Below are positions 1-11,068 of a DNA stretch of 64,000 bases, in pieces. A model generated the notes under the pieces. The model was not told the origin of the DNA. It saw only the letters and a program-made list of their open reading frames with translations, and searched no databases. Location of the stretch: contig JAFKAC010000010.1 in the NCBI GenBank assembly GCA_025766275.1, forward strand, positions 992,001 through 1,056,000. The letters are read 5' to 3'. Numbering within the stretch: the stretch's first letter is position 1; each line of letters starts with the position of its first letter. The position numbers and the translations under genes are program-made. Source of the stretch: Lactarius indigo (Eukaryota; Basidiomycota; Agaricomycetes; Russulales; Russulaceae).

Positions 1-93
1 GATATGTATGAGGAACACATGTTCCACAAAACTCACTGAGACAAACAACAAGACGTTGTCCATAACAGTAAGACCCGGGTAATGTATCACATC

Positions 94-109
94 AAACACC
101 GAGATCAAA
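94..109. repeat. Target-site duplication, left copy (16 bp)
   Basis: The sequence aaacaccgagatcaaa is repeated exactly at 742-757 and brackets the SINE-like element. Up to three of the leading A residues could belong to the poly(A) tail of the right copy, so the true duplication is 13-16 bp. Confidence 0.9.
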
Positions 110-119
110 GGGGGGGAGG

Positions 120-130
120 TGGTGCAATGG
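120..130 (+). promoter_or_regulatory. Pol III internal promoter, A box
   Basis: TGGTGCAATGG matches the A-box consensus at every fixed position. It lies 52 nt upstream of the B box, within the range usual for tRNA-type internal promoters. Confidence 0.75.
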
Positions 131-182
131 GCAAATGCTCCCCCCCTCGCCTTACATGGGACAGCTCTGGTGATGGACTCTG

Positions 183-193
183 GGTTCGAATCC
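183..193 (+). promoter_or_regulatory. Pol III internal promoter, B box
   Basis: GGTTCGAATCC is a perfect B box, equivalent to the T-loop of a tRNA. The surrounding sequence does not fold into an obvious complete tRNA, so this is read as the head of a SINE and not as a tRNA gene. Confidence 0.8.
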
Positions 194-711
194 AAGCTGG
201 TGCATTCCCTGCAGGCACGTGTTCACTCACAACCACGGGGTTTTCAGCCCCATTCAACAAAAACCGCCCACCTGACCACCTGTGGCATCATGCCACATCA
301 CGCTCATTATCAACCTGGGCTCTGTCACATTGCACCACTGACATCCCATTATTTCCCAATTTGCACCCCAACCACACCCCAGCTCTATTTCTCCGACTCC
401 ATTTCCAACAATTCCACACCACTCCGATTCAATCTCCGCCACTCACCGAGGGGTTGGAAGGCGATGAGGCGTGGGAGGTAGGAATGAGGATTTGGATGAC
501 ATAACGTACAGATGGACTGGGCGCCGCACTGGGGGACCTCACCCATTCCCCACTTACCACATTTCCTACGGTACTCACATTTCCTCTGGGAGGTGACATA
601 CCATATATTACGCAATCACTTAGGTGCACGGACTTTACCTTGTGTTTCATAAATCTCCCCTAAAAAGGAGGACCGGTCTTGTACTGTTGTACTGTCCCGG
701 AATAAAAACTG

Positions 712-741
<30 letters not shown>

Positions 742-745
<4 letters not shown>

Positions 746-757
746 ACCGAGATCAAA
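742..757. repeat. Target-site duplication, right copy (16 bp)
   Basis: Identical to 94-109. It directly follows the poly(A) tail, and the interrupted exon of the membrane-protein gene resumes from here. Confidence 0.9.
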
Positions 758-2379
758 TATAAAATCTGAAACGGAGCAGTGAGCTATGAGAGCATAGATA
801 CTCATGGGAATAGGACATACCCACAGGCAGCAATAAATGAAACCGGAGTCTATGAGCAGAGCAAACACCCTGTCGGCTCTCACAAATCCAGTTCCTTTTC
901 CCAAATGTCTCTTGACAGAGATGCGGTGTTGCCTACAGCGGTATGGTCAGAGATGGTTATCGAGGCTTGAATGAAAGAAGGGCGCACCAAGCCTTCCAGG
1001 CGATCAACCCAGTAGATACCAGATTGGTTCCCAGTGTTGGGCCCACCATGATTAGGGGAGCGGCATATGAGGTGAATGGAAGGGTGCCAGTCATGGAGGG
1101 TGGGATGAAGTTGCTGAGATCTGAGATGGGTACAACTTTGAGACCGATTTCACACGCAGCTGCAACTATGAGGATTGGTCACTAATGAGAACAGAATGAC
1201 AACTAGGAGTCTAGGAGGGATGACCCCTTGGATGTACCTGTTGTTCCAAAGATGAAGAGTAGAAGAATGGCAATGACACGTTTGTCTCTGTTCCAGAGAA
1301 CAACTGCACGCCAGGCACAGATAATATCGCTTAGGATATACTGAAAAGTCATTAGTTGGTCAAGTAGATGACAAGGGAGCATATATGTGTACCATTAGGC
1401 GTCTAATAGTTTCCACCACAATGAAGACGGCACCAATGCGACCTGAAGGCCAAGCTATAGGCCATACATTGTCATCTGTGGAGTAGAGGAATAACTGCAT
1501 TTGCTGAAACCCGAAAGCTGTCTCTAGCACCAGTACGATAATTCCCAAGATGAACATGAAGGTAGTCGTTCCAAACATGAACATTCTTGGCCGAGACAAA
1601 GTGAAACCTGGTTTTCCGCTGAAAGCCACCTACTGTAAGCGTGCATCATCCTTCCTTTGAGAGCACAAATGAACTTGAAACTCACAGGAGGATCTGGACA
1701 GAAGCAACATAGAGTACGATATAGACACCTGTGATTCACAGCAAAATGGATCAGAGTAGCAATGGCAAGTCTGTTATCCCTCACCATATACGATACCAAC
1801 AAAAAGGTTGTTGTACACTGTCAGTTTGTATTGACGGTAATATAACCAGGTATTGAAGGGATCATCGGTCATGACGGTGGAAATGGAGTGGTGGGGGGAA
1901 AATCAGAGCGCGCTCAGGGAAACTTAAGGGAAATGACTGCGGACTGAATGTGAATTGTGTGAGGAATTTGGAGGCAGCGCCGTACTAAAGAGACATAGCT
2001 TATATCGACAGCTGTGAGAGGTAAATGGTCTCGATGGTCCAAATGAAGTGAGACATAGATCAGACTCGGGTGCTTTCGTTACCTTGCAACTCGCCAACTC
2101 CCTAAGAATACCTCCGAGATACCCAACTATCGGAGAGACCGTGACAGCATGCGAATGCGATGACTCACCAATACTCACCAGTACGTTTATCCTGACGTAT
2201 ACACGCATACTTGTACTTGGCCGATAAACTCAAGGCATGTGACAGCCAGTGACATTATTGACTGACCGTGAGATGGATCGATGATGGACAGATGCGCCAG
2301 AGAGATGGGGACTATACCCTTGAGTCCACCCCACAAACTTGAAACTTGGACGTTGTAGTCATATCAAAATCAATGAAAA

Positions 2380-2790
2380 CCCTCACCTGAATTTGTAGGA
2401 GTGCAGTCCGAGTCGGCGCCAGCCGGCAACGTACGTAGTTGGGAAACTCTGGCATGTGATCTCAGATGCGAGTAGCTTACGAGGGGACCAAAATCCGTGA
2501 TGATTGGAATACTGTCATAGGGTGGGCTACCAGTGAAGATGGGTGCGATGCTGAGACCAAGTTCACACCCAGCAGCAGCTATGAGCATCGGTCCCTGATG
2601 AGCACAAAATAACAACTAAGAGGGATCCACATACCTATAGTTCCAGGATGAAGAGGAGAAGAATGGCGATGACGCGTTTGTCTCTGTTCCAGAGATCCAC
2701 TCTGTCATTTTGTACATATAGACGTAGACGTCGGGAGACATGGCTGCGGATTAGAGAGGGGGGGGGGGCAGATCTGAGTCAGAGCGCGAG
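2380..2790 (-). pseudogene. Polytopic membrane protein, copy B, remnant
   Basis: Only the middle of the family is left. About 2620-2690 encodes the exon-4 motif DLWNRDKRVIAILLLFIL, and about 2480-2615 encodes the next exon (PMLIAAAGCELGLSIAPIF). The first three exons and all exons after the fifth are missing. From about 2790 to 2950 the sequence matches the upstream, promoter-side region of copies A and D (for example the block around gtactaaagagacata). The remnant lies divergently from the UstYa-like pseudogene, just as intact copy D lies divergently from the intact UstYa-like gene, so it is the decayed partner of that duplicated pair. Confidence 0.7.
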
Positions 2791-3419
2791 GGTGAACAAG
2801 GCTCATTCGAGCCCGAGTCGTCTCTCCTTCCGGATTCTTTCTATAGCTGCCGTAAGGACAAGGACCGACGACCGAAAGCCAATTGAGTGGGGAATTGGAG
2901 GCAGTGTCGTACTAAAGAGACATAACTTAGATCGAAAGTTGTAAGAAGCAAACAGTTTCAATTGTCCAAATGAAATAACTTACATCTGTCCCGTCAGAGT
3001 CGGATGCTTTCGTTTCCTCGCAACGAAAGTCAGAAACAACAGACCCGCAGCCTCTATCCCCCCATGACAAACGGCAGATGCCGATCAATCATCTGCTCAA
3101 TCATCCCGTCATTAACGCCCTCATCACCCCGCATGTAGATCATTCTTTTTGGGTGGTTTGTTCTTGGTGGTAGAGCGACACTGCGAATGTCTGGTTGCCG
3201 CTGCCGATGCGAACCCAAATCCTCATTCGCACCATCACTCGTCCTCTGCCCCAGAGGCGCCCATCGCGTCGTACACGCCCTCCACCACAATTTCTACTTC
3301 CCACACTAGACTCCAGAGTCAAGGGGAAAACGGCGGCCAATCATCGCCTAACGGGCCTTCATACGTGTCAACTTCAGCGGATCCGAAGGTATCGAGGGCA
3401 ATTGACTATGTTCCTTCTT

Positions 3420-4797
3420 CATGACGTCGGTTCAAATTGGACACCCATCTCGTAACGAAGCACACCTCTCTAATTTCGCTATGCCTACTCGCCAAGCTTG
3501 GGTGTATCGCCTTACTTCGATCAGAATTATCGGCACCCCGTTACTGTAAGGTGCACGTTGGCACTTTCCCTCTCCTTCGACGCTTTCTGCTTACACCGCG
3601 GCGTAGCCTACATCGACACGGACTACCCTCGTACCTGTGTGGGTCATCTGCTTTTTTCCACTCGTCCTCGTGAACATCGAATCCACGAAGCACTCAAACT
3701 ATCAGCTCTCCCGGTACAACGCTGACACGGAATGGGCAGTACTCGTCCCGAATAACGGAACGTCTATCTCAGGTCACATCGCCGACCGTTCAGCGTCTTC
3801 TTGTTCCACCAACTACGTTTAGACATAATCAAGCACGACATTGTCGAGGCACTTCCGCAGGAGGAGAGCAAGCTGAGCTGGCACCGTCTCAACTACATGC
3901 GGCAGGTGGGTAAGCACGAGCAAGATTTTTCAACTACGCTCTGGGCATTTACCCCTAAATACATATTCAAAAGGAAGACGAGTGCCCATTTCCAGACATG
4001 CGGGCACCCCAAAAAGACAGCGCAACACTACCTACTAGACTGCCCAGCATATACGCACAAGAGATAGAAACTCAACTCGAGAAAAGGGAAGCTGAAGAGG
4101 AAGTTCGTAACACTGCTCAGCAGTAAAAATTTATAGCGACAATCGCAAATTGTATTCACGCGACAGGAAGATTCAGCGAGAAAGTATAAAGCAAGACTCG
4201 GACTCATGAAGGTGGCTTGCTCGAATCTGAGGCGGACTCACGCACAAGCACAAGCTGCAGTAAACACACGCAAATTCAAACACATCCAACGATCGGCGAG
4301 GCCTCAACAGGCCACCCCGAGACATGAAGAGCAAACGGACGACGAAGAACACGCGGAGGTTGGAGAAAACAAAACGTTGTAGCAACATCAAGGCCTCCAA
4401 GGTGCAGAAGCTTCATCACCGCATCTCACTCGCAACCACCTCCCTTCGCCCTGGCTCGGGTTGCGCCCCGGTACACTCAACACCCGACGGATCGCAAAGA
4501 TTGGGCGGCCAGGTGTACTATGTGGGTCAGAGGATTAAACGAAGTAGAAGGACGAAATGGGAAAGTGCTATGTAGGGCTATGTACCCCAAAGTATACTCA
4601 AAAAAAGGGACAACATGAAACAGATGGTGCTCTGCCGCACGGATCTCGCGCCCCGTACTGGGACGGAAGATTGAAGCCGAAGTCCGCGAGGTTCACTCTG
4701 AGACCAATCGGTGCGCAGATTGGAGGCGCGGGTATCAAAAACTGGGAGAGAACCAAGGAGAATACGCTCAATCATTATGGATCTTACGACGACGACT
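3420..4797 (+). pseudogene. UstYa-like (DUF3328) pseudogene
   Basis: Aligning by eye with the intact copy at 12429-13021 shows every part present but broken. The start codon has become TTG (3437). The hydrophobic N-terminus (SLCLLAKLGCIALL) is kept. The intron lies near 3545-3608 and the exon-2 start (TDYPRT) near 3620. Indels shift the frame around 3632-3645 and again near 3770. The first motif region (HQLRLDI) is at about 3804-3824. The second motif region (HRLNYMRQ) at about 3882-3905 is cut by a roughly 715-bp insertion. The C-terminal part resumes at 4621 with a frameshift. The histidine-cysteine pairs are also degraded (HRL in place of HCL, and the cysteine after HQLR is lost). It cannot make the normal protein. 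Confidence 0.8.
3906..4620 (+). mobile_element. 5'-truncated non-LTR retrotransposon (LINE) tail
   Basis: An insertion within the UstYa-like pseudogene. It opens with about 50 codons (3917-4067) that resemble the extreme C-terminus of fungal LINE reverse transcriptase proteins: a C..C..H..C arrangement ending HYLLDCPAYTHKR and a stop at 4065-4067. The remaining 550 bp looks like a 3' untranslated region, with an A-rich patch at about 4598-4606 before the junction. The flanks CTACATGCGGCAG and CAACATGAAACAG could be a degraded target-site duplication. The truncation and the lack of a clean poly(A) suggest an old insertion. Confidence 0.65.
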
Positions 4798-5766
4798 GAG
4801 TGTCCCCCTCTCCTGTGCACCGCTGTGCGAGATGATGTTGTGTCACCCCTAAACCAGAGACGTTTATTGCGCGCCGGCAGAGACACAATCCATCATCTCG
4901 GACAAACTTGTGTTAAGCGCGCTGGCTCGGGGACAATCGTGGCGCCATTTCATGGGGTTTTGGCTCCTCTGCACCCGGCCATCTATGTATTACAGCATGG
5001 ATCTTCTGGTGTGTAACCGTGTGTTTCGAGGTGTCAAGGTGTTACAGTAAGGTTTGATCCATCGGTCGATACCGTTCTCCTTTTTTTCGTGGACGGAGAG
5101 CCAGCAAACGGCGCTTTCAAGCTTGTGGCATGGTTGGAAATACCATTTCCGTGTCATTGTACCAGAACCAGTCGTCGTCCCAGTTGTCTACAATTTTTTC
5201 GTCGGAAATAAAGCATCCGTCCACGGGACTAGGACCAGTGTGCTCGCCTCGTTCTCATAGTAGCTGCAAGTACTAACCTCCAAGAGCGTCAACCGCAGCA
5301 GCTCACAGGGCGAGACCCCCAATCTCAGGTCAGCAATCGATTTGATTGCCCGAGTACAGTACAGTAAGCAAAACAGTAAGCAACGATGAAAGGTGAAAGG
5401 TATTTAGGCTGTGAGTAGACTAAATTCGAGGCTGGTTCAAAGTGAACCAGACCAGTCCGTCAAGATGATGTAGAAAGTAAGCGGTTGTTAGTGTGTCCTT
5501 TGAGGAGAGCAAGGACCGCTCCTTGACACCCAAGTTGACATCTCGCTGGGCTTTTGCGAGTACTACACAAAGAACTAGATTTCATGTATTTGATGTGCTT
5601 TTCATACACGCTACTAACACCATTAAAGAGGTATTAAGATATATTTCCAAATCGAACGCTACCCAAGAATACAATATAGTCCAACAGGACGACGACGACA
5701 ATTTACTTATCAAAGGTCACGGGTCTTTCAAAGTCCTTTTCCTCATCAGAGGTCTTTAGTGTTCGC

Positions 5767-7179
5767 TTATCGGTCGTTCGCGTTTTCGCGACAAATCGTG
5801 TACACGTATGGTGGCATGTCACCAGCCATGGGCGGTCGGGGTGCTGGCACCCTTGCAAACTGCATTCCGGTAGAGTGAGTCGAGTAGTAATCGACTGGGC
5901 TCTTTTGCATGGCGACTAAGATGATTATGAGCGTCGGATATAAGCCCTTCGAGAAGTTGGTATTTAATGCCCAAGAGAATGTGTATCAGGAACACACGTG
6001 TCGCAGAACTCACTGAGATGAAAAATAAGATATGCTCTATGACAACGAAGCCCGATATCATGCCGAACGCCGAGATCGTATATATGATCTGAAAAAGCGC
6101 AGTAAGCCTCTCTGCCAGCATAGATGTTTCTGGTAGTAGGACATACCCAGGCGCAGCAATAAAGAAAACCAGATTCGATGAGCAGAGCGAACACCCTGTC
6201 GACCCTCACAGATCCAGTTCCTTCGCCCAAATGTTTCCTGACAGAGACGCGGTGTTGCCTACACCAGAGAGATGGTCAGAGATGACCGTCGGGGGTCGGA
6301 CGCGGTAAAATGAGCGTACCAGGCCTTCCAGGCGATCAACCCTGTGGAGACAATATTAGTTCCCAGTGTTGGGCCAGCCATGATTTGGGGACCTGAATCT
6401 CTGGTCCTTCCGATTCGATAATTGTAGTAGTAGGGCATGGCGTACTTGAAGTCGGGTACGAGGCTGCCTAGTTCGTACCCACCAATAGCTGTGAGCGTTG
6501 ATCCCTGGTGAGTACATAGTGATGGGTGTGTAGGAACCATTTAATGTACCTGCTGTTCCAAGGATGAGAAGCAGAAGAATGGCGATGACGCGTTTGTCTC
6601 TGTTCCAGAGAACCACCGCGCGCCAGGCACAGACGATATCGCTAAGGATATACTGGACGGCCTTCAGTTGAGTCATGCACATGACATAGAGGTATCATGT
6701 AGGCGCACCATCAAGCGTGTAATAGTTGACTCTACGGCAAAGACGACATTGAGGTGATATGTAGACCATAAATTGCCATTCGTAGGATCGAGGAAAAACT
6801 GTAATAGCTGAAACGATAGTGCAGTCTCGAGCACCAGCGCGATGATTCCCAAGGCGAACATAAACGTCGTGATTCCAAACATGAACATTCTAGGCCGAGA
6901 CGAAGTGAAACCTGGTTTGCCCCTGAAAGCCATACATTGTAAGTTGCGACGTCCTTCCTTCTGGAGCATAGATGAACCTCACAGGAGGATGTGGACCGAG
7001 GTGGCGTAGAGTACGATATAGACGCCTGTAATGTACAGCATAATGGCTCAGAGACTGGAGAAGCAACGACGGGTCTCTTGTCCCTCACCATATATGATAC
7101 CGACAAATAGGTTGTCGTACACTGTCAGTGTGTATTGAGAGTAATAATCGGAAGCGTAGAAACCATCGCTGAATACCAT
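5767..7179 (-). CDS. Polytopic membrane protein, copy C
   Basis: This is a full-length member of the seven-helix-like family. The ATG at 7177-7179 starts MVFSDGFYASDYY, and exon 1 ends VYDNLFVGIIYG before a GTGAGG donor. Exon 2 (VYIVLYATSVHILL, about 7022-6975) joins exon 3 (from about 6917) to give SRPRMFMFGITTFMFALG and a helix. Exon 4 (about 6665-6555) carries SDIVCAWRAVVLWNRDKR and another helix. Exon 5 (about 6500-6320) ends NIVSTGLIAWKAW. Exon 6 holds RVFALLIESGFLYCCAW, and exon 7 holds YTISAFGMISGFVV. The last exon begins GLYPTLIIILVAMQKSPVDY and ends at a TAA at 5767-5769. Introns are about 50-70 nt. No enzyme motif is visible; the hydrophobic helices suggest an integral membrane protein, perhaps receptor-like, but that is only inference. 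Confidence 0.7.
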
Positions 7180-7245
7180 GGCGGTGGAATGGAGTGCCGT
7201 TGGCGAGGACAGATCAGGGCGTGAGGCCAAGGATGGGGTAAACAA

Positions 7246-8240
7246 AGCCCATTGCGGGTCCTTAAGTAGAAGACCTTTACTGTATTCGCTGTCAGAGCGA
7301 CCGCCGGCTATGTGTCAATTGTGCTAGAACCGGAGGAGGTGGCACCATACGAAGGGGCGATCAGAGGTTGAGGGAATTAAAACTCACAGGTCGAAGAGAC
7401 GTGAAACATCACATGCACCCACCTGTCCCATCAAACCGGGATTTTTACGTTGCCTGGCAACTCGCACCAGCTAAGGAATTCCTGTGCAGTAAATGACAGA
7501 CTCAGACGAGAAGGTCATCGGAGAGACAGCGTGCGAATGCGATACTAGAATCACAGATAAACCCTCGACTATTGCCGTTCTTTGTTTTTTTATGAAATCT
7601 ATTTATATTCTGGCCGATAAGGCCAATCGCCACCAGTAGTCCTGTACGTACAAACAACAACAGTAAGTTGACACAGACGTGATACAAAGGAGACAAATTG
7701 ACAACATCCCGTAATCCCTACAGCGCTGGGCCTGCCACATGATAATTGTGACTAAACTCCCTTGCGAAGCTGAAGACCTTCTATGTCACAACCAACAAAC
7801 CCGCAGCAGCACTACAGGAGTGAGCAAGCCGATTCGTATGCGGGGAGACGGATGTGGGTGAACTATGTGGGGGCAGCGGCTAAGAAGTGTTCAGGGCACG
7901 AGTCAGCTGTCCCGGGTTAGTCGGAGGTGGGCACAAGGCCCAGGGTAATTACCGCACTACGACTGCATGGCCGCCGTGTTTGGACAAGGCATCTCGCCCC
8001 GAGGGGGGTATAGGGCGTTTGCAGGGATAGCTCCAACTGGGCTACTTGTTCCGCAGGAAGGGTCATCCCCTTCATAATCATGGGCTATTCAATTTCCGGT
8101 CTCGTCAGATATCTGGTTCCCAATGGCCCCAATCGTCCAGCGCGGGAACTCCCGGGTTGGCATCCTCCCACTTGAAGGCCAAATGTAGGGGGACGTAACA
8201 AGGGGCGAGTTCACTGGGGCATTACTGACAGAGTCGAAGA
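7246..8240. other. Gene-free stretch
   Basis: The first 150 bp resemble the upstream regions of the other membrane-protein copies. From about 7400 to 8240 I see no convincing coding exon, repeat or RNA gene on either strand. Confidence 0.5.
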
Positions 8241-9527
8241 TCAAGCTATACCCCCCGTTGTACTAGGGGGAAGTAGAGAGGGGAGAGGGTGCCTGTCGTC
8301 AAAGTTAACGACGATGAGGACCGTGCAGGGGCTGTCAAGGCAAACTGCTTGCCCAAGAGCGTGCCCGGTAACGGGCTGCATGGTGTCCCGACAGCCAGTA
8401 ACAACCACGACCTCCGGGGGAAGTACTCCCAACCAGAGCGCGAGCTCATCAAGTCGGGAGATACTGGTGGTACGCTTGAAGATTCGAATCACATCAATAC
8501 CGATGGAGAGAAAAGACATCCCCGAGATGGAGTTGTGTGGTCGGACTGAAATAAATTGGGGTGATATCCCATACAGTATCAGTATCCACCAGTCGCAGTG
8601 ATGCCAATAGCCGGACTTCCCTTCAAGCGCCCCATATGTCACCACGAAATGCTTTTCTTTTTCCAATTAAATGCGAGACACTCACCTTACAAAGGCCCGA
8701 GTATCGCAATCGTCGTACGACCTCCCCGGGGAGGCACTGTACCCTAGAAACTCCCAGTAACTCCCAGCATCAGTGAAGCGGCACAGTCACTTGGTGTTCA
8801 CCAAGGGCAAGTCAAATGCCGCTGCCTTCATAAAGATGTCGGAGCCATCGTGGTTCTTCAGCAGTGCAGTTATGGCTAGTACACAATGACCCGCGTGTGC
8901 ACCCTTGAGCGAATACGAGGCGAAGAAACTGACAGGAACGAATTTTTCGTCGGGAGTTTCGTTCGTACACGGGAATGAAAAAACTAGCTGATAGTAGAGT
9001 AGCCCCCTGGAAACAGCAGTGTGGATTCTGTGTCTAGTCAGACCCTCCCCCGCTGGCACGATGCAATGGCTTACAAAGGTGTCTTCCAGGTAGTGTCTTT
9101 TCAAATGCGACGGAAACAAGCTACCCGAAAGAGAAAAAAGCCTGGCTCGGAAGCGTAGCAATCCTTCCCGGCGTGCGGGTGGAGAGCTTTGATTGGGGCT
9201 GAAGGAAGGCATGGCTCGGAGAAAGGGAGTAGAGGACAGCCAGATCTAGCATCAGAAACAGAAAGTAAAGCTGGTCGTGGCGTGCCCTGGTTGCACGGCC
9301 CGTGTGTGCCGCCCACGTCTTCCTCAAAGCCACCGTTGGGTGACCCTACCCTCATCGAGCATGTGCGGCCTCACGGGTATCATAACAGGACTTTACTTGT
9401 TTCAGCACTAGACGACCTGATGCTGCAGGAGTACGGCCGGCCCGTAGTCGAGTCAGTTTTGTGTTTATTATTCCGAAGCTGGGGCCGGGTGCCAAATTTG
9501 GGTACAGTACATAACAGAAGAGTATAA
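8241..9527 (-). other. Duplicated segment with unrecognised minus-strand exons, copy 1
   Basis: This segment pairs with 13500-14535. Exon-like pieces on the minus strand include one ending FPSHLKRHYLEDTF before a GTAAGC donor (about 9080-9160). A terminal piece begins after a CAG near 8930 (FFASYSLKGAHAGHC) and ends at a stop at 8787-8789. A further open stretch at 8241-8666 contains HFVVTYGALEGK, also seen in the other copy. The donor position is conserved between copies, which suggests a real ancestral gene. I do not recognise the protein, and no complete reading frame can be assembled with confidence. Confidence 0.35.
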
Positions 9528-9679
9528 TTAATTGATGTGCTATCCCTACACACTAACACCAGAAAAGTGAGCAGAAATGCTCCCAAATCGAGGTTCACTC
9601 CTAGGTGCGAGTACGGTATACTTCAACAGGCCGATGACGAAAATTTTCGTCCCACCGACCAAAGATCACAGGCTCGTCT

Positions 9680-11068
9680 TTAGAGGTCCTCGTGAATGCC
9701 ATGGATAGAGCTTGCATCGGAGTCACGAGTTCGCGTGTACTCGTGTCGTGGCATGTTGCCAGTCCTGGGTGGTCTTTGTGCCGGCCCAGTCGCGAACTGC
9801 ATTCCGTTTGAGTGGGTCGAGTAGTGTTCGACCGGGCTCTTCTGCACGGCAACGAGGATGATTATGAGTGTCGGATATATACCCTGCATCAATTTAGTAT
9901 CGTGTTCAGTGCCCAAGAGAATGTTTCAAGAAACATATGTGTTGCAGGGCTCACTGAGATAAACACTATGGCATCGTCTATGACAATGAAGCCCGGCTCG
10001 GGTATCATGCCACATGCCCCGAACAAATATAAAATCTGGAATAGTGCATTGAGCCCTGCTACGAACACAGACACTTGAAATCAGGACATACCCAAGGGAT
10101 GCAATAAATAAAACCCGACTCGATGAGCAGAGCTAATAACCTCTCGACCCTCACAGATCCAGCTCCGTTGACCAGATATTTCTTGACAAAGACGCGGCGT
10201 TGCCTACGCCAGGGACGTGGTCAGAGATGGTCGTCGAGGGTTGGACGTGAGAAGAGCGCACCAGGCCTTCCAGGTGATCAGCCCTGTGGAGAGGAGATTA
10301 GTTCCCAGTGATGGGCCAACCATCCATAGGGGCCCCGGCTGTGAACTAAATAGACTGGAGGGAGGTACGAAGCCGAGACCAATTTCACACCCAGCAGTAG
10401 CTACGAACATACGAACATTGATGAGCACAGAATTACGACTAAGAGGGGTATCCCTTTTATGCACCTATTGTCCCAAGGATGAAGAGCAGAAGAATGGCTA
10501 TGACACGTTTGTCTCCAATCCAGATAACCACTGCACGCCAGGCACAGATAATATCGCTTAAAATATACTGAACAGCCTTCAATTGAGTCAAGTAGACGGG
10601 ATGGAAGCATTCAGTATGCGCACCATCAGGCGTGTTACACCTCCATCTGCATAAAAATAGATGACGAAGTCGATCATTCGAAGCTCTAAAGCTTTCTGTA
10701 GTGCCAGTGCGGTGGTTCCCAAGGCGAACATGAAGGTGGTGATTCCAAACCAGAACATTCTAGGCCGAGACGAAGTGAATCCCGGTGGGCTCCTGAAAGC
10801 CATCGGCTGTGAGTGTGCACAATCCTTCCTTCAAGAAGAGAAATGAACGTCACAGGAGGACGTAGACCGAGGCAGTGTAGAGTACGAGGTAGACGCCTGT
10901 GGTGCAGGGTGCGATGTCTCAGAAATTGTAGTCATGGTGAGATTGTCGTCCCTCACCATACACGATGCCGACAAAAAGGTCGTCGAATACCGTCAGTTCT
11001 TCTGAGATGTCATATGAAGTAACAAATTCGGTAATGCTGGGACAAGGGTCGGAAGCATCGCTGGTCAT
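9680..11068 (-). CDS. Polytopic membrane protein, copy D
   Basis: A full-length-looking member of the same family. The ATG at 11066-11068 opens MTSDASDPCPSITEF, and exon 1 ends VFDDLFVGIVYG before a GTGAGG donor. Exon 3 (about 10795-10620) carries SRPRMFWFGITTFMFALG. Exon 4 (about 10565-10455) carries ACSGYLDWRQTCHS-like DNA in a shifted frame, where the other copies read AWRAVVLWNRDKR; the frame that matches the family is also open. Exon 5 ends NLLSTGLITWKAW. The last exon begins QGIYPTLIIILVAVQKSPVE and stops at 9680-9682. The tryptophan and arginine codons of exon 4 are partly altered here (CTGGATTGGAGAC), so this copy may be less constrained. It lies divergently from the intact UstYa-like gene, with 1.36 kb between the two start codons. 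Confidence 0.65.

Larger units (their letters stand above)
110..741 (+). mobile_element. tRNA-derived SINE-like retroelement
   Basis: A 632-bp insertion starts with a G-run and a tRNA-like head. It carries a perfect Pol III A box (TRGYNNARNNG consensus) at 120-130 and a perfect B box (GGTTCGANTCC consensus) at 183-193. It ends in an AATAAA-like signal (about 702-707) and a run of more than 25 A residues. Exact 16-bp direct repeats flank it, as expected for target-primed reverse transcription by a partner LINE. No ORF of note is inside. The body contains a hairpin-capable palindrome (gtggcatcatgccac, about 282-296). It is longer than most SINEs. Because the duplication is perfect and the poly(A) long, the insertion looks recent. 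It lies antisense to the host membrane-protein gene. Confidence 0.85.
1..1872 (-). pseudogene. Polytopic membrane protein, copy A, interrupted by a SINE-like insertion
   Basis: This belongs to a family of seven-helix-like membrane proteins that occurs five times in the window; no function is known to me. The start is the ATG at 1870-1872, giving MTDDPFNTW and then the conserved exon-1 end NNLFVGIVYG followed by a GTGAGG donor. A small second exon (VYIVLYVASVQILL) and a third exon at about 1629-1360 with SRPRMFMFGTTTFMF and a long hydrophobic stretch follow. Later exons include RVFALLIDSGFIYCCLW near 840-880. Within the sixth or seventh exon the frame runs into a poly-T tract, the complement of the inserted element's poly(A), and would end at 647 after about 30 foreign residues. 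Sequence matching the far side of the break (TVMDNVLLFVS, 20-75) continues to the window edge, so the last exon lies outside. Probably a dead or truncated allele, although a shortened protein could still be made. Confidence 0.75.
2380..5330. repeat. Segmental duplication, unit 1 (decayed)
   Basis: This stretch matches 9680-13500 in order: membrane-protein gene (minus), shared spacer, UstYa-like gene (plus), then a downstream flank with blocks such as the one around 4930-4965 that reappears near 13148-13182. The copies differ by many substitutions, a roughly 450-bp gap in the UstYa-like upstream region, and a LINE fragment present only here. Confidence 0.7.

Noticed and set aside
120..205. A tRNA gene at the start of the window
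   Set aside because: A and B boxes are perfect, but I could not pair an acceptor stem or anticodon arm, and the region sits at the head of a poly(A)-tailed insertion with target duplications. A SINE head explains it better.
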